From: Deltaproteobacteria bacterium
GTDB taxonomy: Bacteria > Myxococcota_A > UBA9160 > SMWR01
DNA length: 47,048 nt
NCBI GenBank assembly: GCA_019310425.1
Contig: JAFDEI010000004.1
Coordinates: forward strand, 1 to 47,048
Direction of reading: 5' to 3'
Shown: positions 26,466 through 34,048 of the stretch, piece by piece
How positions within the stretch are numbered: position 1 is the first letter of the stretch
Layout: every line of letters begins with the position of its first letter
Made by a program: the position numbers and the translations under genes
The notes under the pieces: model-generated
Database searches by the model: none
What the model was told of the DNA's origin: nothing
Seen by the model: the letters and a program-made list of their open reading frames with translations, nothing else

Positions 26466-27221
26466 GTGAGTGACGATGGACGGATTCGACACAACGTCGT
26501 GAGTACGGCGATGGCGATCGGGATTGCCTTACTCGTACGCGCCATGCTTTTCGAGACCTATTACGTTCCTTCCGAATCGATGCTTCCGACTTTGTTGATT
26601 GGCGATCACATGCTGGTGAACAAGTACGCATTCGGTGCGCGGATTCCCTTCACGAATTTCCGATTGCCCGCATTGCGCGAGCCGGTGCGCGGTGACGTCG
26701 TGACCTTCGCGCTTGGCCGCGGCGAACTCGGCGAGATCTGCCCCGCCGACCGCTGCCCCGACTACCCCGTCGAAGGGTTCGTGAAACGCATCATTGGCCT
26801 GCCGGGCGACACGATCGAGGTGAAGGGTGACCGCGTCTACTTGAACGACGAGCTGCTACGTGTCGAGTTCGACGCGGGGATCTTCCTCGATGAGGCCGGC
26901 AACCGGTTGCGGATCGGGCGCGAGTTTCTCGACGGTTCGAGCCAGCCGGTACTCGACGACCCACGGTATGGCGGGCTGACTCAGGTCCGAGTCACGGTTC
27001 CTGAAGGCCGTTACTTCATGCTCGGAGACAACCGAGACAATTCCCACGACAGTCGCGGTTGGGGGACCGTCGGTCGCGCCGAGCTCAAGGGGCCGGTGAC
27101 CTGGATCTACTGGTCGTGGAACAACCAGGGGAGTTGGGCCTCGATGTTGAATCCGCTCACCTGGTGGCATCTGCTTCGCGACGAGACTCGTTGGGATCGG
27201 ATCGGGCTCACGGTCGAGTGA
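26466..27221 (+). CDS. lepB: Signal peptidase I
   Basis: The membrane-anchored Ser/Lys peptidase that removes signal peptides from exported proteins. The 251-residue product has one N-terminal helix, the catalytic Ser in YVPSESMLPTLLIGD, the Lys in VEGFVKRIIGLPGD and the boxes VYLNDELL and YFMLGDNRDNSHDSRGWG. A Cys pair in the loop GEICPADRCPDYP is a small insertion. GTG at 26466 is preferred because AAGGAG lies six bases before it; a further GTG at 26448 is also in frame. It is probably transcribed with the nuo genes or from within nuoN. Confidence 0.95.
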   Translation: MSDDGRIRHNVVSTAMAIGIALLVRAMLFETYYVPSESMLPTLLIGDHMLVNKYAFGARIPFTNFRLPALREPVRGDVVTFALGRGELGEICPADRCPDYPVEGFVKRIIGLPGDTIEVKGDRVYLNDELLRVEFDAGIFLDEAGNRLRIGREFLDGSSQPVLDDPRYGGLTQVRVTVPEGRYFMLGDNRDNSHDSRGWGTVGRAELKGPVTWIYWSWNNQGSWASMLNPLTWWHLLRDETRWDRIGLTVE

Positions 27222-27297
27222 GCTGGCTGTGCCCCGAAGAGTGTTGGTAATGAGCTCGGACCCGCTCCGGCTTGAGCCTGCCCGAACACCCGCTGGA

Positions 27298-29229
27298 TCA
27301 GCGTCCTCGCAGCACTCGCGCGTCGCCGCTGCGGCTCGTGAGGTGTTCATCGTCGAAGTACTCCATCAACGGGACGGCGGTTCGGCGGGTCGTTCCGATC
27401 AGGGATTTGTAGGCCTTCGTGTCGAGTCGCTGATGCATTTCGAAATGCGCGGTGATTCGTTCTCGCAGTGCGGCGATGGCTCCGGTCGAGAACCACAGGT
27501 CGCCCGGCGCCCGCACCAAGCGGCCCTCGCGTTTCAGGAACGCGAGTAGATTCAGCAGGTGCTCGCGCGAGACGCCGAGTGATTCACTCCACTCGCGTTC
27601 CGACGGAGGCTCGAGGGCGAAATTTTCGGCTTCGGCGAGGATCCGGTCGACCAGCAGCTGGTCGGCGTCGCTGAGTTCGAGGCGGTGCTCGCTGCGATGC
27701 GCGACGTCATCCGTGATCGCAGCGGCTCCGCTCGCCACGATGCGGTCGAGCGCCAGCTGAGCTACGTCGCTCGGCACGTTGTCGGGAAGCCGACCACGAA
27801 GGGCGCCGATCGGCATGCCGGGCCGCAGCGGCTTGCCCTCATGGTAGGCGTCGAGCGCCACGAGCAACTGTCGCTCCAGCTCGGCGATTGCGGTGGCGGC
27901 GAGCCAGCTGCGGTTCACGGTTGGAAGTGCGATCTCGCTTGCAACCAACTCGGCGAGTGAGTTCGCCAGCGCGTCACCCTGCTGTCCGGTCTCGCGTCGG
28001 AGTCGGTCCTCGGAGATGCCGGCGAGGCCGCTGCGCTGGATCCGCACCTCGAGGTCGGTGATGGGCTCTCCCTTCGCGAGTCTCGCGAGTTCTGCAGCGA
28101 GAGAGGGGTCGCTGCGCCGCCTGTGCGGTGGTGCAATGTCCAGTACCACGCCACCTCCCACGGTGGAGCCTCCCATTTCGGTTCGCGCGAACCCGCGCGC
28201 GATGAAGCGGTCGCCCGGAAGCAGGGTCAGCGCTTCACCGTCGATGTGGACGCGCGCGAAGCAGGCCGCGCCCGGCTCGAAGGAGTCGGCGCCGATCGGC
28301 GCGATGTGGGCGCGGCGCTCGGCGGTGCCGACGAGGAATTCGACCGCGACACGGCCTTCCGCGGGCGCTGCCGCGGCGAGCCAATGGAGTCGCGTGTCGA
28401 AGGTGGTCGACGGCTGGAGTGCACCCGGGGTCGAAACCACGTTGCCGCGCGACACGTCCGAGACATCGATTCCCTGAAGGTTGATGGCACAACGGACTCC
28501 GGGTTCCCCCTGCTGGGCGGACGATCCGTGGTGTTGCAGGCCGCGTACGCGTGCCCGCAATGCCGTCGGCTGGATTTCGACCGCATCGCCGACCGCGAAC
28601 GGCGACCCGATCAGCGTTCCAGTCACCACGCAGCCGAAGCCGCGAGCTGCGAAGCAACGGTCGACATTGAGACGCGGCGGGCCGCTGCGTGGTGTCCGGG
28701 CCGGGGAGCTGTCGACCAGATCGCGCAGTGCCGAGCGAAGGTCGTCCAGGCCCTGCCCGCTTATCGCAGAGACCGGAACGATCTTGGCGCCGGCGAGTGA
28801 GGTCTCGCGGAGCAGGTCGGCGGCCTCTTCGGCAGCGAGCTCCGCGATGTCCGGATCGGCGGCATCGATTTTTGTGAGCGCGACGACCGCGTGGTCGATC
28901 CCGAGCAGCTCGCAGATCGCGATGTGTTCGCGCGTCTGCGGCATCACGCCCTCGTCCGCAGCGATGACGATCAGCGCCAGGTCGATTCCCGAAGCGCCCG
29001 CCACCATCGTGCGCACCAACCCTTCGTGTCCGGGAACGTCGACGACGGAAACGCGCCGGCCGTCGCCGAGATCGAGCGGCGCGAAGCCGAGGTCGATCGT
29101 GATTCCGCGCTCCTTTTCCTCGGGCAGGCGGTCGGTGTCGACGCCCGTCAAGGCGTGGATGAGGGTCGTCTTGCCGTGGTCGATGTGCCCGGCGGTTCCG
29201 AGGACGAGCCTGGTGTCAGCGGGGGCCAA
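27298..29229 (-). CDS. selB: Selenocysteine-specific elongation factor SelB
   Basis: Delivers Sec-tRNA to ribosomes at UGA codons followed by a SECIS hairpin. The 643-residue protein starts with an EF-Tu-like G domain: [42 protein letters not shown] and the G4 motif TKID. Domains 2 and 3 follow ([37 protein letters not shown]), then four winged-helix repeats that bind the SECIS RNA, ending near [11 protein letters not shown]. No ATG fits; TTG 29229 is preferred, overlapping the serS end by 14 bases, with TTG 29274 as an alternative. Its presence predicts that the genome makes selenoproteins; no selA or tRNA-Sec is in the window. Confidence 0.93.
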   Translation of the reverse strand: MAPADTRLVLGTAGHIDHGKTTLIHALTGVDTDRLPEEKERGITIDLGFAPLDLGDGRRVSVVDVPGHEGLVRTMVAGASGIDLALIVIAADEGVMPQTREHIAICELLGIDHAVVALTKIDAADPDIAELAAEEAADLLRETSLAGAKIVPVSAISGQGLDDLRSALRDLVDSSPARTPRSGPPRLNVDRCFAARGFGCVVTGTLIGSPFAVGDAVEIQPTALRARVRGLQHHGSSAQQGEPGVRCAINLQGIDVSDVSRGNVVSTPGALQPSTTFDTRLHWLAAAAPAEGRVAVEFLVGTAERRAHIAPIGADSFEPGAACFARVHIDGEALTLLPGDRFIARGFARTEMGGSTVGGGVVLDIAPPHRRRSDPSLAAELARLAKGEPITDLEVRIQRSGLAGISEDRLRRETGQQGDALANSLAELVASEIALPTVNRSWLAATAIAELERQLLVALDAYHEGKPLRPGMPIGALRGRLPDNVPSDVAQLALDRIVASGAAAITDDVAHRSEHRLELSDADQLLVDRILAEAENFALEPPSEREWSESLGVSREHLLNLLAFLKREGRLVRAPGDLWFSTGAIAALRERITAHFEMHQRLDTKAYKSLIGTTRRTAVPLMEYFDDEHLTSRSGDARVLRGR

Positions 29230-30493
29230 TTCGCTCCAGACCCATGTACGGCTGGAGGGCCTTCGGGATCGCAATGCTGCCGTCGGAGTCTTGGTGGTTC
29301 TCGAGCACGGGGATCAGGGTGCGTGTGACGGCGACCGCGGTGCCGTTTAGCGTGTGGAGTAGCTCGTTCTTCCTGGTCTCTGCCCGGCGGAAGCGTGCGC
29401 GCAGCCGGCGCGCCTGGAAGTCGGTGCAGTTCGAAGCGCTCGTGACTTCTCCGTAGTCGCCGTTCTCACCGCGGCCGGGCATCCAGGCCTCGATGTCGAA
29501 CTTGCGATACGCGGGCGCACCCAGGTCGCCGATCGCGATATCGATGACCCGGTATGGGATCTCGAGCCCCTGAAAGATCTTTTCTTCGATCGCGAGGATT
29601 TCGTCGTGCATTGCCGCGGAATCTTCGGGACGGGTGAGCACGAACATCTCGACCTTGCTGAACTGGTGCACGCGGTAGAGGCCTTTGCTTTCGCGGCCCG
29701 CCGAGCCGGCCTCGGTGCGGTAGCAGTGCGACACGCCCGCGAGCCGGATCGGGAGTTCACTCTCGTCGACAATTTCATCCTGGTAGAGGCCACCAAGCGT
29801 GATCTCGGCCGTTCCGATCAGGTCGAGCTCGGAGTCGGCGACGGAGTAGATCTGGGTCGCGGCGTCGCGCGGGCTGAACGCCATCGCGTCGACGATATCT
29901 CTGCGCGCGAGATCGGGCGTGATGAACGGTGTGAAGCCCTCCGCTGTCACGATGTCGAGCGCATAGCGCTGTAGCGCCATGTCGAGCAGGACCGCCTCGT
30001 TCTTCAGGTAATAGAACTTAGGGCCCGAGACCTTTGCGCCTGATTCGAAGTCGACAAGGTCGAGTCGTTCCGCGATCGCGAGATGGTCGAGGGGTGCAAA
30101 GTCGAATCGGCGCGGCTCGCCGACGGTTCGCAGCACCCGGAAATCCTTTTCGCCGCCAACCGGGGAGTCGGGGTGCGCGAAATTCGGGATCGCGGCCATC
30201 AACCGGTTCAGCTCGGCCTGGGCATCGGCCAGCTGCCCCTCGATCTCGCCGACGCTCTCTTTCAAGCGTCGCCCTTCGGCGACGTGAGCCTCCCGCTCTT
30301 CGGGCGACAGCTGCTTGCGCCCACTCTTCTGGTGCTCGTTGCGCGCGCGGTTCTGGTCGTTCAGCGCGGTCTGCTGCACCGTGACGCGCTCGTGCGCGGC
30401 GACCGCGGCGTCGACGTCGACGGTGACACCACGCCGTTGGCAGTTCGATGCAATTTCATCACGACGGTCGGCGAGTACGCGCGGGTCCAGCAT
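29216..30493 (-). CDS. serS: Seryl-tRNA synthetase
   Basis: A class II synthetase of 425 residues that charges tRNA-Ser and also tRNA-Sec with serine. The N-terminal coiled-coil arm (about residues 30-100, with [20 protein letters not shown]) is followed by the catalytic core: [20 protein letters not shown], the motif 2 region [20 protein letters not shown] and motif 3 in [20 protein letters not shown]. The ATG at 30493 begins the conserved [17 protein letters not shown]; the frame is open to 30544. It overlaps selB, forming a Sec-related pair. Confidence 0.95.
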   Translation of the reverse strand: MLDPRVLADRRDEIASNCQRRGVTVDVDAAVAAHERVTVQQTALNDQNRARNEHQKSGRKQLSPEEREAHVAEGRRLKESVGEIEGQLADAQAELNRLMAAIPNFAHPDSPVGGEKDFRVLRTVGEPRRFDFAPLDHLAIAERLDLVDFESGAKVSGPKFYYLKNEAVLLDMALQRYALDIVTAEGFTPFITPDLARRDIVDAMAFSPRDAATQIYSVADSELDLIGTAEITLGGLYQDEIVDESELPIRLAGVSHCYRTEAGSAGRESKGLYRVHQFSKVEMFVLTRPEDSAAMHDEILAIEEKIFQGLEIPYRVIDIAIGDLGAPAYRKFDIEAWMPGRGENGDYGEVTSASNCTDFQARRLRARFRRAETRKNELLHTLNGTAVAVTRTLIPVLENHQDSDGSIAIPKALQPYMGLERIGPR

Positions 30494-30571
30494 GGGGCGA
30501 AAGGGAAGCACAGCGGTACTCTCGCAGCCAGTCCACCCCGACACGCTGTGCCGGGAGTCGCGGCTTCCTGC

Positions 30572-31351
30572 TCAGCGCATCAACTCCCCGGCGTTCACCA
30601 TCAAAGACTGCCCGGTGATCATGCGTGCCCGGTCGGAACAGAAAAAGATCACCGATTCCGCGACATCGTCGTCGGCCGGAATCTCGCCGAGCGGCATGTT
30701 CGCGGTGATCTCGTCGACGATTTCCTGCTCGGTGACCTTGCGCTGCGCGGCCTGCCACTTCGCGTACATCTGGACCGGCGGACCCCACATCCAGGTCGGA
30801 ACCACCATGTTGACGCGGATCTTGTCGGGGCCGAGCTCCTTTGCCATGTAGTACATCGCGGAGAGCAGGGCGCCCTTCGACGATGCGTAGGCGAGTTGTG
30901 GAAGCTGCGGCAGCCACATCGACTGCGTGCCGATCAGCACGATCGACCCGCCGCCCCGCTGCTTCAGCAACGGAGCTGCTGCGCGAACCATGTAGCTGGC
31001 TCCGATGACGTTGGTCTCGAAAGAATTCGACCAGACCTTCTCAGGTGTATTGTCCAGTTGGCTGGCAGCGGTTTCGAAGGCGGCCACCTGTACGACGGCA
31101 TCCAGCCCTCCGAATCGGTCTGCGGCGGTCTGGGCGAGGCGGGCGCAGTCCTCCGGGTCGGTGATGTCGGTCGGCTGTGCCGCGATGCGCTCGCCGGACG
31201 GATCGAGTTCGGCCGCGGTCTTCTCGAGTTTCTCGGCCGAGCGCGCGCCGATCACGACGCGCGCTCCGTCTCGCAGCGCGGCTGCGGCGATTTCCCGACC
31301 GAGGCCCGGGCCCACGCCCGACACGATGACGACTTTGCCTTCGAGGATCAC
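30572..31351 (-). CDS. Short-chain dehydrogenase/reductase
   Basis: A 259-residue NAD(P)-dependent oxidoreductase of the classical SDR type. The cofactor loop is SGVGPGLGREIAAAAL (a variant of TGxxxGxG), followed by VQVAAF in place of NNAG, the catalytic Ser in GTQSM and the YASSK catalytic pair. The VVPTWMWGPP segment, where others have a PG motif, and the C-terminal ITGQSLMVNAGELMR fit the family. GTG start with GGGAGG seven bases upstream. Substrate is unknown; it lies 78 bases upstream of serS and is divergent from the transglutaminase gene. Confidence 0.9.
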   Translation of the reverse strand: MILEGKVVIVSGVGPGLGREIAAAALRDGARVVIGARSAEKLEKTAAELDPSGERIAAQPTDITDPEDCARLAQTAADRFGGLDAVVQVAAFETAASQLDNTPEKVWSNSFETNVIGASYMVRAAAPLLKQRGGGSIVLIGTQSMWLPQLPQLAYASSKGALLSAMYYMAKELGPDKIRVNMVVPTWMWGPPVQMYAKWQAAQRKVTEQEIVDEITANMPLGEIPADDDVAESVIFFCSDRARMITGQSLMVNAGELMR

Positions 31352-31474
31352 GGTCTGCCTCCCTGAACGACGGGTTTCACAGGCCGGAATTCGTAGCGCG
31401 GGGTAGGCTCTCTGCCCAGTGTGATCGCGATGGCTGCCCGCGACGGGGTAGGGTCTCGCTTTTCAGGAGGTCAC

Positions 31475-32512
31475 GTGGCAAGGAGTCGGGCTGCTGCTTC
31501 AGCATCCGTCGCAGTTCGGCTCGTGATGGGCGGGCTCGCGGGCCTGGCCTCTGCGGCTGCATTCGCGGACGTGATTTCCGGCAGCCAGCGCGCAATATCA
31601 TTCGAATACGTCACGCGCGTCGGGCCGATCGAGGCAGGCGCCGGGCCGGTACACGTCTACGTTCCTCTCGCGCGCGAAAGCGATCAGCAGAAAGTCGTGT
31701 TCGAGAGCATTCGCGCCTCGATCCCGGGGAGTGTCGAAATCGAGGAGCGCTACGGGAACCGCTTCTGGCACGGGACGGTCGCGACATCGGACGGTAGTGC
31801 GATCGAGATCGAAGTGGAGACGCAGGTGATTCGGCGCTTCGACTCGCGCGCAACGGATTTGCAGGCAGGCGAGCCCACGCCCGCCGAACTCGAGAAGTTC
31901 CTGGGTGCGAACGAGCGCGTCGTGGTGGGAGACGAGCTTCTCGATCCGATCCTCGCCGAAGTGCGCCGCCTCGCAGCGAGCAGTGAGCCCGCGCTACTCG
32001 CACGCGCGACGTATGACTGGGTGGTGGACAACGTCGAATACAAGAAGACGGGCAGCGGTTGGGGGAACGGCGACAGCCACTGGGCTTGCACGGAGCGTTA
32101 CGGCGGCTGCACCGACTTTCACGCGCTGTTCATTTCGCTGGCGCGCACGCAGGGAATCCCCGCTCGCTTCGATATCGGCTTTCCGATCCCCGAAGAACGC
32201 AGCGCCGGCGACATTGGCGGTTACCACTGCTGGGTCGAGTTCTACCTGCCCGAGACCGGATGGTTCCCGGTCGACGCATCGGAGGCATTCAAGCACCCGG
32301 AGAAGCGGGAGCTCTTCTATGGCAGCCACCCTTCGGACAGGATCCACTTCACCACGGGTCGTGATCTACGCCTCGGACGCAATCACGTGGGCCGGCCACT
32401 CAATTACTTCATCTATCCGTACGCGGAAGTCGCGGGAGAGGCCTTCGAAGGAGAGATCGAGAAGAGTTTCTCTTTTCGCGCGGCTCCAGCTCCGCTGGCA
32501 GTCATTCGGTAG
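31475..32512 (+). CDS. Secreted transglutaminase-like protein
   Basis: A 345-residue exported protein with a transglutaminase-like cysteine protease fold. The GTG start at 31475 follows AGGAGG by four bases and gives a signal peptide with cleavage near SAAAFA-DV; the open frame reaches 31421, but that start lacks a ribosome site. The catalytic triad is visible: Cys in RYGGCTDFHALFISLARTQG, His in IGGYHCWVEFYL and Asp in PVDASEAF. The N-terminal half has the beta-rich immunoglobulin-like layout usual in this family. Role in envelope peptide or amide chemistry is inferred; no partner is obvious. Confidence 0.88.
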   Translation: MARSRAAASASVAVRLVMGGLAGLASAAAFADVISGSQRAISFEYVTRVGPIEAGAGPVHVYVPLARESDQQKVVFESIRASIPGSVEIEERYGNRFWHGTVATSDGSAIEIEVETQVIRRFDSRATDLQAGEPTPAELEKFLGANERVVVGDELLDPILAEVRRLAASSEPALLARATYDWVVDNVEYKKTGSGWGNGDSHWACTERYGGCTDFHALFISLARTQGIPARFDIGFPIPEERSAGDIGGYHCWVEFYLPETGWFPVDASEAFKHPEKRELFYGSHPSDRIHFTTGRDLRLGRNHVGRPLNYFIYPYAEVAGEAFEGEIEKSFSFRAAPAPLAVIR

Positions 32513-32554
32513 CGTGTCGCTTCACACGGTGGCTCTGTCTCCAAAGGGGAATCG

Positions 32555-33988
32555 ATGACGAGTGGGCTCCGCGAGCCTCGGGAAATTGGACGCTGGGACG
32601 AGGCCGTCGACGTCGTCGTGGTCGGCCTCGGCGCCGCGGGCGCCGCCGCGGCGCTCGACGCATCGCGCCACGGCGCCGAGACGCTGGTACTCGAGCGAGC
32701 CAGCGGTGGTGGCGGGACATCGTCGATGTCCGGTGGCGTGCTCTATCTGGGTGGTGGCACGGCGTTGCAGCGGGCCTGTGGCTTCGAGGATTCTCCCGAG
32801 GAGATGTACAAGTACCTGATGGCTTCGTGCGGCGACGGCCCCGACGAAGCGAAGATGCGGCTCTACTGCGACGGCTCGGTGCAACATTACGAATGGCTGC
32901 TCGAGCAGGGTGTTCCGTTCAAGCCCGTCTACTACCACGGCGTGAGCGGTGAACCGCCGACCGACGATGGGCTGGTGTGGTCGGGCTCCGAGCGCGCGCA
33001 CCCCTTCTGCGATATCGCGGTTCCGGCACCGCGCGGCCATGTACCGCAGATGAACGACCAGGCCGGGCCGCTCCTGATGCAGAAGCTGGTCGCCGCGGTC
33101 GAGGCGGGCTCGGCGCGGATCGCCGCGAATCACCGCTGCACAGCGCTGGTCCAGGAACCCGACGGATCGATCATCGGGGTCGTTGCGGAGACGTTCGGCG
33201 AAGAGCGAGCGATCCGAGCGCGTCGCGGCGTGATCCTCACGACCGGGGGCTTCATCAACAATCGCGAGATGATCGATGCGCACCTGCCGTTGTTGAACCG
33301 CTGCATGGTGCGCATCGGCGCCGAAGGCGACGACGGCAGCGGAATTCGGCTCGGCATCGCCGCCGGCGCTGCGACCATCCACATGAGTGCGGGTTCGATT
33401 TCGCTGCCCGCGACGCAGCCGTGGGGCCTGAAGCGCGGCTTGCTCGTGAACGCGCAGGGCCAACGATTCATCAACGAGGATGCTTATTACGGCCGTCTGG
33501 GCGAATGGGCACTCTATCATCAAGCTGGACGTGCGTGGCTCGTGGTAGATGATGCGATCTTCGAGCAGCCTGAATACCCGCGTGAAGTAGCCGCGGTGGG
33601 CGATACCCCGGCCGAGCTCGAACGGGAACTCGGGCTGCCCGAGGGCAGCCTCGAAAGCACCATGGCGCTCTACAACCGTCACGCCGAAAAGGGCCACGAC
33701 CCCGTTTTCGACAAGCTGCCCGAGTACGTACAGCCGCTCTCCAAGCCTCCTTTTGGTGCGTTCGACTGCACCACCGAGAGTTCGATCTACGCGGCTTTCA
33801 CACTCGGCGGCCTTCACTGCGACGTCGATGGCCGAGTGCTCGATCCTGAAGGTCGGCCGATTCCGGGCTTGTTTGGCGCGGGCCGGGCGACATCGGGGCT
33901 CTCGGTCGGCAGTTACAGCAGTGGCTTGTCGCTCGGAGACGGGACCTTCTTCGGGCGACGCGCAGGACGCTGCGCCGCGAGCATCTGA
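32555..33988 (+). CDS. FAD-dependent dehydrogenase (fumarate reductase flavoprotein/ketosteroid dehydrogenase-like)
   Basis: A 477-residue FAD-binding-2 family enzyme. The Rossmann motif VVVVGLGAAGAAAALDASRHGAETLVLE (two parts) is near the N-terminus, followed by TSSMSGGVLYLGGGT, the ARRGVILTTGGF strand, QGQRFINED and the C-terminal FAD-closing IPGLFGAGRATSGLS and GSYSSGLSLGDGTFFGRRAG. The middle insertion suggests steroid- or 3-keto-type substrates, but the catalytic residues of known ketosteroid dehydrogenases cannot be assigned from sequence alone. A GGGG ribosome site precedes the ATG. It lies 42 bases after the transglutaminase gene and ends just before a long palindrome. Confidence 0.88.
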   Translation: MTSGLREPREIGRWDEAVDVVVVGLGAAGAAAALDASRHGAETLVLERASGGGGTSSMSGGVLYLGGGTALQRACGFEDSPEEMYKYLMASCGDGPDEAKMRLYCDGSVQHYEWLLEQGVPFKPVYYHGVSGEPPTDDGLVWSGSERAHPFCDIAVPAPRGHVPQMNDQAGPLLMQKLVAAVEAGSARIAANHRCTALVQEPDGSIIGVVAETFGEERAIRARRGVILTTGGFINNREMIDAHLPLLNRCMVRIGAEGDDGSGIRLGIAAGAATIHMSAGSISLPATQPWGLKRGLLVNAQGQRFINEDAYYGRLGEWALYHQAGRAWLVVDDAIFEQPEYPREVAAVGDTPAELERELGLPEGSLESTMALYNRHAEKGHDPVFDKLPEYVQPLSKPPFGAFDCTTESSIYAAFTLGGLHCDVDGRVLDPEGRPIPGLFGAGRATSGLSVGSYSSGLSLGDGTFFGRRAGRCAASI

Positions 33989-33998
33989 GACCGAGCGG

Positions 33999-34047
33999 CT
34001 AGTGTTGTGTCCCAGGAGTTCGCTGAACTCCTGGGACGCGACACTAG
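33999..34047. repeat. Long palindrome between convergent genes
   Basis: Two 23-base arms separated by GCT, beginning CTAGTGTTGTGTCCCAGGAG and ending CTGGGACGCGACACTAG, pair at all positions with two G-T pairs in RNA. It fills the gap between the FAD gene stop and the stop of the convergent receptor gene. A bidirectional transcript end is likely, but there are no T-tracts on either side. The length and near-perfect pairing also suit a dispersed palindromic element. Confidence 0.75.
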
Positions 34048-34048
34048 A

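Noticed and set aside
27222-27297. Possible tRNA-Sec (selC) next to selB
   Set aside because: The gap has neither a long acceptor/T-arm pairing nor a TCA anticodon loop, and is too short for the about 90-base gene.
30572-33988. A steroid-degradation cluster from the SDR and FAD dehydrogenase
   Set aside because: The genes are on opposite strands and separated by a transglutaminase; catalytic residues for ketosteroids cannot be assigned and no other pathway gene is present.
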